Below are positions 23,475 through 32,642 of a stretch of DNA of 64,000 bases, in pieces; within the stretch, counting starts at the first letter, position 1, and each line of letters opens with the position of its first letter. Source of the stretch: Elusimicrobiaceae bacterium (lineage in GTDB: Bacteria > Elusimicrobiota > Elusimicrobia > Elusimicrobiales > Elusimicrobiaceae); contig JAFXUJ010000003.1 of assembly GCA_017525025.1 (NCBI GenBank), positions 120,720-184,719 on the forward strand, in the 5' to 3' direction. The notes beneath the pieces were generated by a model, which ran no database searches, was not told where the DNA came from, and was given only the letters and a program-made list of their open reading frames with translations. A program made the position numbers and the translations under genes.

Positions 23475-23963
23475 ATGATACATAAAAAAGGTTTTACTCT
23501 TATTGAGTTGCTGGTAGTAGTGCTTATTATAGGTATATTAGCTTCTGTTGCTGTGATGCAATATCAGAAAGCGGTTATGAGGTCGCGTGCCTCGGAAGCA
23601 TTTATAATTTTAAAAAGAGCAAAAGATGCTTTTTCATTAGCCTATATGGCTGATCCGTCCGTGCCGCCCAATCCTCAAGATATTTTGGATTTGCCCGGTT
23701 GTGAATGGCATGGTGATGGTCCGGAAATTACAAATTGCAGAACACAGTACTTTGATTATCATTTGGCTGGACGGTCTGTTTCTGCTTTTGGTTTCTTAGA
23801 AGGCAATTCCGAACAAGCCAGTTTTATGTTTTATTTGGAAACTCCGTATTCGTTTTCCAGCAATTGGGACTCACGGAAAGATTGCGCGGCCTATACCGAT
23901 AGAGGGTTTGAAATTTGCCAGGCCTTTGAAGATGATGGGTTTAATGTTATATATAAACAATAG
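23475..23963 (+). CDS. Type IV prepilin-like protein (pilin 3)
   Basis: The start at 23475 (MIHKKGFTL) is chosen because GGGAG at 23465-23469 is 5 bases away; a GTG two codons earlier would also be in frame. The leader is 6 residues with cleavage after Gly6, mature FTLIELLVVVLIIGILAS with Glu5, then QYQKAVMRSRASEAF. The C-terminal domain (about 110 residues) has four Cys and does not resemble the other pilins in the window. A promoter and a terminator flank the gene, so it is a self-contained transcription unit between the RNase H and gdhA genes. Confidence 0.88.
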   Translation: MIHKKGFTLIELLVVVLIIGILASVAVMQYQKAVMRSRASEAFIILKRAKDAFSLAYMADPSVPPNPQDILDLPGCEWHGDGPEITNCRTQYFDYHLAGRSVSAFGFLEGNSEQASFMFYLETPYSFSSNWDSRKDCAAYTDRGFEICQAFEDDGFNVIYKQ

Positions 23964-23975
23964 ATTTCACGATTG

Positions 23976-24015
23976 CAAAAAAACCGGAGCGGTTGATTTC
24001 CGCTCCGGTTTTTTA
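23976..24015. terminator. Intrinsic terminator between pilin 3 and gdhA
   Basis: The stem AACCGGAGCGG/CCGCTCCGGTT is flanked by an A-run and a T-run and can work for both convergent genes. Confidence 0.88.
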
Positions 24016-24026
24016 TGAATCGATTT

Positions 24027-25376
24027 TTACACTAACCCTTGGTCAAGCATGGCATCGGCTACTTTAATAAATCCGGCGATGTTGGCCCCTGCCATATAGT
24101 TGCCTTTCATACCGTATTCTTCGGCGTAAGATAGACAACTGGTGTGAATGCTGTTCATGATACGGCGCAAATATTGGTCCACCTCTTCGCGCGTCCAATA
24201 AATACGCATGGAGTTCTGTGTCATTTCCAGGCCGGACACTGCTACGCCACCTGCATTAGAGGCTTTGCCGGGAGAATACAAAATCCCGGCATTTTGAAAG
24301 GCCTCAATGGCTTGCGGGGTGCAGGGCATATTGGAACCCTCGCATATGCATTTGCAACCATTTTTAAGGAGTGTTTTGGCATCGTGTTCATCCAGCTCGT
24401 TTTCGCAAGCGGTCGGGCAAGCGATATCGCACGGAATGTCCCACGTTTTTTGACCGGGACGGAAAACCGCTTTTTTGAATTTTTTATTATATTCTTTCAG
24501 GCTCCCGCGCCGCACAAAAACCAAATCTTTTAAGAAAGCTAGTTTTTCCGCATCTACGCCATCGGCGTCATAGATGCTGCCGTCATAATCCATAAAACCC
24601 ACGACTTTGGCTCCTAACTCGGTTAATTTTTCAATGGCATGGACGCCTACATTCCCGGTACCGGAGATAATGGCTGTTTTACCTTGCAAAGTGTCTTTCT
24701 TGGTAGCCAACATATTTTGGGCAAAATAAGCTACTCCGTATCCGGTAGCTTGCGGACGCAAGAGACTACCGCCCCAGTTAGGTTTTTTGCCGGTGAATGC
24801 TCCGGTGAAATCGTTTGTTAGTTTTTTATATTGCCCAAACATGTAGCCTATTTCCCGCGCACCGCAACCTAAATCTCCGGCGGGAATATCCGTATGATAG
24901 CCGATATGATGATACAGTTCGTTAATAAACGAATGGCAAAAACGCATGACTTCAGCGTCTGACTTGCCGCGTGTATCAAAATCGCTGCCGCCTTTTCCGC
25001 CACCTAAGGGAAGCGTAGTTAGGCTATTTTTAAAGGTTTGTTCAAAGGCCAAAAATTTTAAAGAGTCCTGCGTAACCGAACTGTGGAAGCGTATTCCGCC
25101 TTTGTACGGCCCCAAGGCGCTGTTAAATTGCACGCGAAACCCGCGGTTAACGTGGATTTCCCCTTTATCATCTGCCCACGGAACACGGAAACTGATAATA
25201 CGTTCCGGCTCTACAATGCGTTCCAAAATTTTTTCTTTTAGGTAAATGGGTTTCTGTTCCAGTACGGGCTTTAATGTGCTCACTACTTCGGCTACCGCTT
25301 GGTGAAATACTTTTTGTGCGGGATCTCTTTTTTGTTGCGCGGCCAAAAAATCTGCGGTATAGGTATTGATATCCAT
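24027..25376 (-). CDS. gdhA: Glutamate dehydrogenase (hexameric, NADP-type length)
   Basis: 449 residues, the length of the small hexameric bacterial GDH. Motifs are RVQFNSALGPYKGGIRFH (catalytic Lys region), LPLGGGKGGSDFD, GDLGCGAREIGYM, a GxGNVG nucleotide fold (ISGTGNVGVHA), and CEGSNMPCTPQA. It interconverts 2-oxoglutarate, ammonia and NAD(P)H with glutamate in the cytoplasm. In a fermenter it serves ammonia assimilation or amino acid breakdown; direction is not decided here. Its promoter TTGCGT-N17-TATAAT is upstream. It is divergent from the DtxR-type regulator. Confidence 0.95.
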   Translation of the reverse strand: MDINTYTADFLAAQQKRDPAQKVFHQAVAEVVSTLKPVLEQKPIYLKEKILERIVEPERIISFRVPWADDKGEIHVNRGFRVQFNSALGPYKGGIRFHSSVTQDSLKFLAFEQTFKNSLTTLPLGGGKGGSDFDTRGKSDAEVMRFCHSFINELYHHIGYHTDIPAGDLGCGAREIGYMFGQYKKLTNDFTGAFTGKKPNWGGSLLRPQATGYGVAYFAQNMLATKKDTLQGKTAIISGTGNVGVHAIEKLTELGAKVVGFMDYDGSIYDADGVDAEKLAFLKDLVFVRRGSLKEYNKKFKKAVFRPGQKTWDIPCDIACPTACENELDEHDAKTLLKNGCKCICEGSNMPCTPQAIEAFQNAGILYSPGKASNAGGVAVSGLEMTQNSMRIYWTREEVDQYLRRIMNSIHTSCLSYAEEYGMKGNYMAGANIAGFIKVADAMLDQGLV

Positions 25377-25412
25377 GGTAACTCCTTAATGTGTTGCAAT
25401 TGGTTACCTTCC

Positions 25413-25441
25413 ATTATAAACTTATGCGGGACAGAACGCAA
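25413..25441 (-). promoter_or_regulatory. Promoter of gdhA
   Basis: Reading leftwards, TTGCGT (25441-25436) and TATAAT (25418-25413) are 17 bases apart, giving a leader of about 30 bases with AAGGAG before ATG. Confidence 0.65.
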
Positions 25442-25506
25442 GGGGCTGCGGATTTTGAAAAGCAAATATGTTACACTATATACAAGGCATTTTATAGGAG
25501 TGCAAG

Positions 25507-25890
25507 ATGAAACTGTCCGCTAACATGGAAGATTATTTGGAAGCAATTTCTTTTTGTGCTGACGAAAAGGGAATGGCGCGTGTAAGCGATGTACGCGATA
25601 TGTTGGGCGTAAAAACCCCCAGCGTTACGGGCGCTATGAAGGCACTGATGCAGGCCGGTTATGTAAAGCACGAACCGTATAGCGGCATTGTGCTAACGCC
25701 CAAAGGGCGCCGCGCGGCGGAAGACGTTAAAAAACGTCACGCTATTCTAAGCCGGTTCTTAACGCAGGTGTTGGGTGTTAACCCTAAAACGGCCGATATG
25801 GACGCTTGCAAAATGGAACACGCCGTCAGTAAAGAAACGTTGAATAAACTGCACGCCTATCTACACCAAATTACCGACCCGGCTAAATAG
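25507..25890 (+). CDS. DtxR/MntR-family metal-dependent transcriptional regulator
   Basis: 127 residues: a winged helix (about 1-65) with MEDYLEAI, VSDVRDMLGVKTPSVTGAMKAL (recognition helix) and GYVKHEPYSGIVLTPKGRRAAEDV. A short metal-binding dimerisation domain follows, with HAILSRFL, DACKMEHAVS and a late His. This is the MntR/DtxR layout without the SH3-like C-terminal domain, so it senses Mn2+ or Fe2+. ATAGGAG is 8 bases upstream. A TACACT -10-like box is at 25472. It probably controls metal uptake; no transporter is adjacent, although it is divergent from gdhA. Confidence 0.88.
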   Translation: MKLSANMEDYLEAISFCADEKGMARVSDVRDMLGVKTPSVTGAMKALMQAGYVKHEPYSGIVLTPKGRRAAEDVKKRHAILSRFLTQVLGVNPKTADMDACKMEHAVSKETLNKLHAYLHQITDPAK

Positions 25891-25981
25891 TTGCCTTTTT
25901 TATGTGGGGATATAATTTCTCCTATACGGCTTGCCCCTATTTTTCCTATAATATACTTATCCTTATTTTGGAGTTTTAATC

Positions 25982-28801
25982 ATGGCAAAAAACAAGTATT
26001 CCCATACCGTTTTGTTACCTAAAACGGATTTTCCGATGAGGGCAGGCCTCGCGCAAAAAGAACCTAAAATTTTAGATTTTTGGAAGTCTATTAATCTCTA
26101 TGAAGCTATGCTCAAAAAAAATGAGCAAGGCAAACATTTTGTTTTGCACGACGGGCCGCCTTACGCCAATGGAAAAATTCATATCGGTCATGCCTTGGAT
26201 AAAACCATTAAGGATATTATTTTAAAATCCCGCGCCCTAACGGGCCATTATACTCCCTATGTGCCGGGGTGGGATTGCCACGGCCTTCCTATTGAGCAAG
26301 CTTTGCTCAAAGAGCTTAAACAAAACAAAAAACACATTACGGACGTACCGGCCTTTCGCAAACGGGCGCGCGAATTTGCCGCTAAATTTATTGATTTACA
26401 ACGGCAAGGATTCAAACGTTTGGGTGTACAGGCCGATTGGGATAACCCATATTTAACAATGTCCGAACGTTACGAAGGCATTACCGTAGGGGCATTCTTA
26501 GATTTAATTGAAAAAGGATACGTCTATAAAGGGCAAAAAACGATTACCTGGTGCCCGCATTGTGAAACCGCTTTGGCCGATGCCGAAACGGAATATAAAG
26601 ATGTTTCTTCTCTGGCTATCTATTTGCGCTTTAAATTGGCCAATCCCAATCCTAAAATTTTAGGAGAGTTAGACTATACAAAGCCTGTTAATTTGGCTGT
26701 ATGGACCACTACCCCGTGGACGATCCCCGCTAACGTCGCCGCGGCTGTATCCAATACGGAAGATTACGCCATTTTGAAAGATAGCCGGACCGGTGAATAC
26801 TACCTTGTAGCGGAAAAATTAGCGGAAGAATTTTTGAAAAATACGGGATTGGATTGCACGCAAGTCGGCCAAGTGGAAGGATCCAAGCTGGTTGGAATGA
26901 AATATTATCATCCGCTTAGCCACCGCGAAAATCCCATTATTTGGACGGACTTTGTAACCATGGATACCGGGGTGGGGGTGGTACATATCGCGCCCGGCCA
27001 CGGGGAAGAAGACGCCCAAGCCGGTAAACAATGGAAATTAGAAACGCTTTGTCCGGTAGATGAAAAAGGTTGTTATACCAAAGAGGCGGGCGTGTTTGAA
27101 GGAATGCACGTGTTTGAAGCGAACCCGCTAATGGTTAAAAAGTTAGATGAATTGGGGGCGCTCATCAAACAACAAGAAATTGTGCACAGCTACCCGCATT
27201 GTTGGCGCTGCCATAACCCCATCATTTTCCGCGCGACGGAACAATGGTTTATGTCCATTGATAAAGACGGCTTACGCCAAAAACTCATGGACAATTTGTC
27301 CAACGTCAATTTTTACCCGGCCGGTGGCCAAGAGCGCATGCGCTCTATGATCGGTTTGCGCCCGGATTGGTGTTTGTCGCGCCAACGCTTTTGGGGTACC
27401 CCGGTAGCGGTTGTGTATTGTAAAAAATGCGGGAAACCTCAAGTGGATCACCAACTTTTTGAATTTATCAAAACGCGTGCGATGAAAGAAGGATCCGATT
27501 TTTGGTTTACCGATCCGGTTGAAAAACTCATGCCGGAGGGATATACGTGTGCTTGCGGCGGCCGTGAATTTAGAAAAGAAACCGATATTTTGGACGTATG
27601 GTTGGATTCCGGGGTATCGTGGGCGGCCGTACTCAAAGACCGCGGGTTAGATTTCCCGGCGGATGTGTACTCGGAAGGCTCGGACCAACACCGCGGTTGG
27701 TTCCAAAGTTCCTATATTCCTTCTTATACGTTGGAAGGGAAAGCTCCCTTCAAAACAATTTTGACACATGGTATGGTGCTGGACGGTGCCGGCCGCCCGA
27801 TGCATAAATCGGCCGGGAATGCCGTTGATCCGGAAGATGTGATCAATAAGTACGGAGCGGATATTTTACGGTTGTGGGTGTCCTTTTCCGATTATCAAGG
27901 CGACGTGCGTATCTCGGATGAAATTTTGCAAGGGCCCATTGATACGTACCGCAAAATTCGCAATACGGTGCGTTATGCGTTGGGTAACTTGCACGACTAT
28001 GACCCGGCTTTACATCGGGTGCCCACCAAAGAATTAGCCGAAATGGACCGGTATATGTTGGGGCGGCTCAATGCCTTGATAGAAGAGGTACAAAAAGGCT
28101 ACGAGGAATTTAACTTCCGCCGGGCCATGCGGGCGTTAACGGACTATTGTATTTTGGATTTATCCTCGTTTATGTTGGATGCTTCCAAAGACCGTTTATA
28201 TACCTTGGGGGCTTCTTCTCCCGCACGGCGCAGTGCCCAAACCGTACTGGCGGAAATCGCGGTAACGCTTTTGCAATTGATGGCCCCGGTACTTTCCTTT
28301 ACGGCCGAAGAAGCGTGGCAGGAACTACGCAAGACGGCTCTGGGGCGTGAATTGCCGCAAAGTATTTTTCTTTCCAACATGCCGGCCAATGCAAGCCTCG
28401 TGCCGGATATTAAGTTGGAAAATAAATGGAACCGCATTCGCGAAATACGCGAACGGGTGCAGAAGAATTTGGAAGAAGCACGCCAGAAGGGTGTGATTGG
28501 CTCTTCCTTGGAAGCACAAGTAACTTTTAAAACGGCTGATAAGGATACAAAAGCTTTCTTGCAACAAACCCTTGATTTGTGGCCGGAAATCGCCATTGTG
28601 TCTGCGGTGGAAATTGCGGATGGTACAGAGCCGCTTAGTATAGAAGTAACCCACGCCAAAGGCACGAAGTGTGCCCGTTGCTGGCAATGGAAAACGGACG
28701 TAGGTTCTCACCCGGTACATAACGATGTATGCGGACGTTGCGCCGCTGTGCTGGAAAAAGAAGGAATTACGGTAAACGCAGATGAAAAAGTCCGTGCATG
28801 A
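25982..28801 (+). CDS. ileS: Isoleucyl-tRNA synthetase
   Basis: 939 residues, a full-length class Ia enzyme. HIGH motif HIGHALDK starts at residue 67; the KMSKS loop reads MHKSAGN at 607-613, a variant with His for Ser. The WTTTPWTIPANVA segment belongs to the CP1 editing domain. C-terminal zinc fingers use CARCW and CGRC near residue 900-920. It charges tRNA-Ile and edits Val. TTGGAG is 9 bases before the ATG. The 3' end overlaps lspA by 20 bases, a common bacterial pairing. Confidence 0.96.
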   Translation: MAKNKYSHTVLLPKTDFPMRAGLAQKEPKILDFWKSINLYEAMLKKNEQGKHFVLHDGPPYANGKIHIGHALDKTIKDIILKSRALTGHYTPYVPGWDCHGLPIEQALLKELKQNKKHITDVPAFRKRAREFAAKFIDLQRQGFKRLGVQADWDNPYLTMSERYEGITVGAFLDLIEKGYVYKGQKTITWCPHCETALADAETEYKDVSSLAIYLRFKLANPNPKILGELDYTKPVNLAVWTTTPWTIPANVAAAVSNTEDYAILKDSRTGEYYLVAEKLAEEFLKNTGLDCTQVGQVEGSKLVGMKYYHPLSHRENPIIWTDFVTMDTGVGVVHIAPGHGEEDAQAGKQWKLETLCPVDEKGCYTKEAGVFEGMHVFEANPLMVKKLDELGALIKQQEIVHSYPHCWRCHNPIIFRATEQWFMSIDKDGLRQKLMDNLSNVNFYPAGGQERMRSMIGLRPDWCLSRQRFWGTPVAVVYCKKCGKPQVDHQLFEFIKTRAMKEGSDFWFTDPVEKLMPEGYTCACGGREFRKETDILDVWLDSGVSWAAVLKDRGLDFPADVYSEGSDQHRGWFQSSYIPSYTLEGKAPFKTILTHGMVLDGAGRPMHKSAGNAVDPEDVINKYGADILRLWVSFSDYQGDVRISDEILQGPIDTYRKIRNTVRYALGNLHDYDPALHRVPTKELAEMDRYMLGRLNALIEEVQKGYEEFNFRRAMRALTDYCILDLSSFMLDASKDRLYTLGASSPARRSAQTVLAEIAVTLLQLMAPVLSFTAEEAWQELRKTALGRELPQSIFLSNMPANASLVPDIKLENKWNRIREIRERVQKNLEEARQKGVIGSSLEAQVTFKTADKDTKAFLQQTLDLWPEIAIVSAVEIADGTEPLSIEVTHAKGTKCARCWQWKTDVGSHPVHNDVCGRCAAVLEKEGITVNADEKVRA

Positions 28802-29285
28802 GCGGGGAATGCAAGTAAAATCCTGGGTATATGCTCACGGAGCTGTTTTGGCCGCGTTGGCCGGGATTTTTGCCGTAGACCGCCTTACTAAAGAATGGGC
28901 GCGAGCTGTTTTGACGAAAGGGGCCCTGGAAGTATGTTCTTTTTTTCATTTGCGCTATGTGGAAAATACAGGGGCAGCCTTTGGTATGATGCAAGGCGGA
29001 AATTGGGTGCTGATTTTTGTGATGTTAAGCATTATCGGCTATGTGGTGTTTAGTTGGAAAGAGCTTTGCGCGCAAGGGGCCTGGGCCAAGTGGGGGAGTG
29101 TGTTGATTTTGGCAGGGGCTTTTGGCAATCTTTATGATAGAATAGTTTTGGGGTATGTAGTAGATTTTTTGGATTTTTTGGTGTGGCCCGTTTTTAACGT
29201 AGCGGATAGTGCTATTACGGTAGGGGCGGGGTGTTTTATAATTTCTTTATTTTTTAACTGGAAGCAAAAACGGGAGGAAAGATGA
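28782..29285 (+). CDS. lspA: Lipoprotein signal peptidase (signal peptidase II)
   Basis: Up to 167 residues with four membrane helices. The aspartyl protease residues are visible in AFGNLYDRIVLGYVVDFLDF and FNVADSAITVG, and VENTGAAFG is the typical second conserved segment. It removes signal peptides of diacylglyceryl-modified prolipoproteins in the inner membrane; likely clients here include the TPR lipoprotein just downstream and LptC. The ATG at 28782 lies inside ileS; a second ATG at 28809 after GCGGGG is an alternative start. The stop overlaps the next gene's ATG. Confidence 0.93.
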   Translation: MKKSVHERGMQVKSWVYAHGAVLAALAGIFAVDRLTKEWARAVLTKGALEVCSFFHLRYVENTGAAFGMMQGGNWVLIFVMLSIIGYVVFSWKELCAQGAWAKWGSVLILAGAFGNLYDRIVLGYVVDFLDFLVWPVFNVADSAITVGAGCFIISLFFNWKQKREER

Positions 29286-30265
29286 AAAAGATATTTGTTT
29301 TTCTGGTAACGATTTTGTGTTTGGCCGCTTGTAGCTCGGATAAAGACCTTTTCCAAAAAGCGCGTTTAGCTACTTCTAAGGGGGATTTCCGCCAAGCCAT
29401 CGAATTATATAGCCGGGCTCTGAAACAAAACCCGGATAATTTTGCGGCTGTTTTAAACAGAGGCGTCCTGTGGGAACGCTTGCCGGTAAAAAAATCGGGA
29501 GAACGCCAACAAAACCGGCGCAAAGCGGAGCAAGATTATTTACGCGCGCTAAGTATTAACCCTTATTCGGCGGAAGCATGCAATAACTTAGGGGCTTTGT
29601 ATATTGACATGGGACGGTACCTGGATGCGGTGTATCAACTCAGTGATGCTTTAACTTTGGATCCTAATTATTTCACAGCCCGCATGAACCGCGCGATTGC
29701 CTATTACCGAATCGGAAACGCCTCCAAAGCACTGGCTGACTTTAACCAAGCTGTTAAGCAACGCCCCAAAGATCCGATTCTTTTATTAAATCGGGCGCTT
29801 ACTTTTTATGATATGAAACAATATGAAGCTGCCGCCAAAGATTTATCTGCCTTGCTTTCTGCCGACCGCAACAACGCACGGGCCTATTTGGAGCGTGCAC
29901 GGGCTTTTATTAAAATGGGGTATCCTTCCGAGGCATATGCCGATTTGGAAAAAGCGGTCTCCATTAAACCGACCTATGCTTTAGCCTATTACTACATGGG
30001 CGATTTGATGTTCCGCAAAGGAGAAAACGAAATGGCTTTAGGGCTTTTAGTGCGTTCTAAAGAATTAGCCAACCAATACGCGCCCACGTATGAATTGATG
30101 GGTGATATGTTAGCCGTGCAAGATCCGGTAGCCGCTACTTCCAATTATATGGTCGCTCGCAAGCTGGATCCGGCCCATGCCAATCGGTATGATGCTAAAA
30201 TTCGTTCCATGAAAACTGACAAAGGACGCGAACGCGTGCACGCAGCCCGCTTCTTCCCGCGGTAA
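29282..30265 (+). CDS. TPR-repeat lipoprotein
   Basis: 327 residues. The N-terminus is a type II signal with lipobox LAAC, so Cys17 would be lipidated and the protein anchored to a membrane on the periplasmic side. The rest holds about seven TPR units, for example AIELYSRALKQNPDNFAAVL, AVYQLSDALTLDPNYFTARM, and AYADLEKAVSIKPTYALAYY. It overlaps lspA by 4 bases and is followed after 8 bases by the P-type-ATPase-like gene. It is probably a scaffold in an envelope complex. Confidence 0.88.
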   Translation: MKKIFVFLVTILCLAACSSDKDLFQKARLATSKGDFRQAIELYSRALKQNPDNFAAVLNRGVLWERLPVKKSGERQQNRRKAEQDYLRALSINPYSAEACNNLGALYIDMGRYLDAVYQLSDALTLDPNYFTARMNRAIAYYRIGNASKALADFNQAVKQRPKDPILLLNRALTFYDMKQYEAAAKDLSALLSADRNNARAYLERARAFIKMGYPSEAYADLEKAVSIKPTYALAYYYMGDLMFRKGENEMALGLLVRSKELANQYAPTYELMGDMLAVQDPVAATSNYMVARKLDPAHANRYDAKIRSMKTDKGRERVHAARFFPR

Positions 30266-30273
30266 ACAGACGT

Positions 30274-32232
30274 ATGACCTTAGACCAACAAACAACTACG
30301 GATTTTATTCCGGCGGTTTTGACAAAACCGTCGTGGAAATTTACGGTTCGTTTTCTCTTTTCCATGTTTTTGTGGTTGGTAATGGTTTTTTCGCTAACAT
30401 TTCGTTATTCGCAAGTTAGTTTCTTTATTTTGGTATTGGTCAATGCCGTGTTTTGTGCGGATATCTTCATTCGCAGCGCTTGGAGAGATCTCAATGAAGG
30501 GCAAATCGGTTTTGCCCTGTTGGTAAGTGTATGTGTAATCTTCGGGTTATTAGATTCTGCCTTGCATACATTCTTTGCTTCCTCTTTTGTTTTTCCTATC
30601 AAAGAATCCTATATTTATGTAGCCTTATTTCTAACGTGTGCTTTATGGATACAAAGTGCCCGGGTACGAGAACAAGAACGGGCGCAGATATACATCAAAA
30701 AAATAGATGATTTTTTACCCAAATCCGCCCGTAAGTGTCGTGCCGACCGTACTTGTAAAGTGTTTGCCAACGAGTTGGCCGCCGGAGATAGTGTGTTGGT
30801 CCGCCCCGGCGAGCGAATCCCCTGTGACGGACGCATTACGGAGGGAAATACGGCCATAGATGAACAGTTGCTTTCCGGGAATACCTTGCCGGTATATAAA
30901 CAAAAAGGGGACAACGTCTATGCCGGTACTATTAACAAAACAGCAGTTATTCACGTAGAAGTATTGCGGGCGTTGCCGTCATCCGAGCTGATGAATGTAG
31001 TGCGGGCCGTGCAACAAAGTGAGTTGCGTCGTAGTTTGTGGACAGATGATTTGGATGCGTATGCGGCTAAGGCACTTTTTTTCTTGATTCTGGTGGTGGC
31101 TGGACAAAGCGGTTTTATCGTTACCCGATATGGTTTTTCCCATGCCTGGCAGTACAGTAGCTTTTGTTGGCAACTGTTGGCATTAGGGGTTCCCCTGGCT
31201 TTGTTGTTTGCCCAACGGCTTCCGTTTTTCTTTGCGCTACACGCCGCAAACCGGGCGGGAATTCGTATTCAAAACCGCTATGCCTTATCTCACCTGACAC
31301 AAGCCGACACCATTTTTTTTGATAAAACCGGTACCCTTACCTACGGGGCTTTAAATGTGCGCAGTATGAACCCGGTAAAAGATACGCCGCAAGCGGCACG
31401 CGAACTCTTGGAAGCAGTTGCTTGCGCCGAACAACGGGTCAATGGGCCGTTTGCTAAAGCCCTGATGAGTTATGCTAAAGAGAAACACATTGTTCCTCGG
31501 CCGGTTACTACGTTTGAAGTGATTCCCGGTATTGGGGTACGGGCTACGTGCGGGAAAGACACTATTTTTGCCGGGCGTATTCAGTGGCTGACGGAACAAG
31601 GGCTGTCCTTGCCGCGGGCCGCCTGCCGTGAAAAAGAAGTGGTGGTGTGTGTCTCTCAAAATGACCGTTATTTAGGGTATTTTGTATTGGAAGATGCCAT
31701 CCGCCCCGGCGCCATAGAAACCATCTCTTTCCTGAAAAAAGAAGGCAAGGAAATGTTGTTAATTTCCGGCGATAATGAGGGGGCCGTATCGGAAATTGCC
31801 AAAGAAGTCGGTATTGAAAAACAGAATTTTAATGTCTTGCCGAAAACGAAGGCGGAAATTATTGGCAATTTGCGCGCTTTAGGACGCAAAGTAGTCATGG
31901 TGGGGGATGGGTTTAACGATATTGTGGCGCTCTTGCGTGCCGACGTGGGAGTGGTGTTTTTGTCCGGGAATAATACGTATTATAACTGGGTAGATATTTT
32001 GCTTTCCCGGCGGGACTTGTATCCGCTTATGGATTTATTTACAATGAATAAAAGAATAGGGCGTACCAGCAGTTTTAATGGCGTGGCGGTGTGTCTGTTG
32101 AATATAATTTGGGTGGAATATTTGCTTTGGCAGTCTAGTCAACAAACAGATTGGCGTTGGACGTTGGGCGGATGCTTAGTGATTTTGCTCGTCATTTTAT
32201 TAAATTCAATGAGGTTATTAAAAATTAAATGA
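30274..32232 (+). CDS. Degenerate P1B-type (heavy-metal-like) P-type ATPase
   Basis: 652 residues with the full P-type layout: two N-terminal helix pairs, actuator domain (about 140-240), helices, P- and N-domains (345-590), two final helices. The phosphorylation motif is intact (Asp350 in DKTGTLT), as are LISGDNEG and GDGFND (544-549). But the actuator motif TGES reads SGNT (201-204), so the dephosphorylation Glu is Asn; the intramembrane CPC position reads V306-P307-L308 with no Cys; and the HP of the N-domain reads GP. There is no N-terminal metal-binding domain. It may be a sensor, a chaperone-like pseudo-pump or a pump of different substrate. It overlaps queF by ATGA. Confidence 0.85.
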   Translation: MTLDQQTTTDFIPAVLTKPSWKFTVRFLFSMFLWLVMVFSLTFRYSQVSFFILVLVNAVFCADIFIRSAWRDLNEGQIGFALLVSVCVIFGLLDSALHTFFASSFVFPIKESYIYVALFLTCALWIQSARVREQERAQIYIKKIDDFLPKSARKCRADRTCKVFANELAAGDSVLVRPGERIPCDGRITEGNTAIDEQLLSGNTLPVYKQKGDNVYAGTINKTAVIHVEVLRALPSSELMNVVRAVQQSELRRSLWTDDLDAYAAKALFFLILVVAGQSGFIVTRYGFSHAWQYSSFCWQLLALGVPLALLFAQRLPFFFALHAANRAGIRIQNRYALSHLTQADTIFFDKTGTLTYGALNVRSMNPVKDTPQAARELLEAVACAEQRVNGPFAKALMSYAKEKHIVPRPVTTFEVIPGIGVRATCGKDTIFAGRIQWLTEQGLSLPRAACREKEVVVCVSQNDRYLGYFVLEDAIRPGAIETISFLKKEGKEMLLISGDNEGAVSEIAKEVGIEKQNFNVLPKTKAEIIGNLRALGRKVVMVGDGFNDIVALLRADVGVVFLSGNNTYYNWVDILLSRRDLYPLMDLFTMNKRIGRTSSFNGVAVCLLNIIWVEYLLWQSSQQTDWRWTLGGCLVILLVILLNSMRLLKIK

Positions 32233-32642
32233 AAAAACAAGATATTGATTTTGGTTATACATCTGCTCATGCACGTAAAAATGCGGATGCAGTCTTGCCG
32301 GAGATTCAATGCTGGCCTAACCAGTATAAGCGGGATTATGATATTAAAATAGAACTGCCGGAATTTACTTCCGTTTGCCCCAAGACGGGGTTGCCGGATT
32401 TCGGTACTATTACGATTGAGTATGTGCCCGAAAAACTATGTTTAGAGCTAAAATCTTTGAAATATTATCTGTTGGAATACCGCGATATGGGTATTTTTAT
32501 GGAAAATATTGCCAATAAAATTTTAGACGATGTGGTAAAGGCTTGCAAACCGAAACGCGCCACGGTAACGGGTGTATTTACACCCCGGGGCGGCTTGCGT
32601 TCTGTGATTACCGCTAAATACGAAAAGAAGAAAACAAAATGA
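32229..32642 (+). CDS. queF: NADPH-dependent 7-cyano-7-deazaguanine (preQ0) reductase QueF
   Basis: 137 residues, the short single-domain (YkvM-type) QueF of the tunnelling fold. The nucleophilic Cys50 and acid Asp57 are visible in TSVCPKTGLPDFG. The ELKSLKYYLLEYRDMGIFMEN segment matches the substrate-binding and NADPH motif region of QueF. It reduces preQ0 to preQ1 for queuosine in tRNA. It overlaps the ATPase-like gene and the following unknown gene by 4 bases each. No other queuosine gene is in the window. Confidence 0.93.
   Translation: MKKQDIDFGYTSAHARKNADAVLPEIQCWPNQYKRDYDIKIELPEFTSVCPKTGLPDFGTITIEYVPEKLCLELKSLKYYLLEYRDMGIFMENIANKILDDVVKACKPKRATVTGVFTPRGGLRSVITAKYEKKKTK

Noticed and set aside
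26819..27031. Short ORFs opposite ileS
   Set aside because: Antisense shadows of a single, fully recognisable gene.
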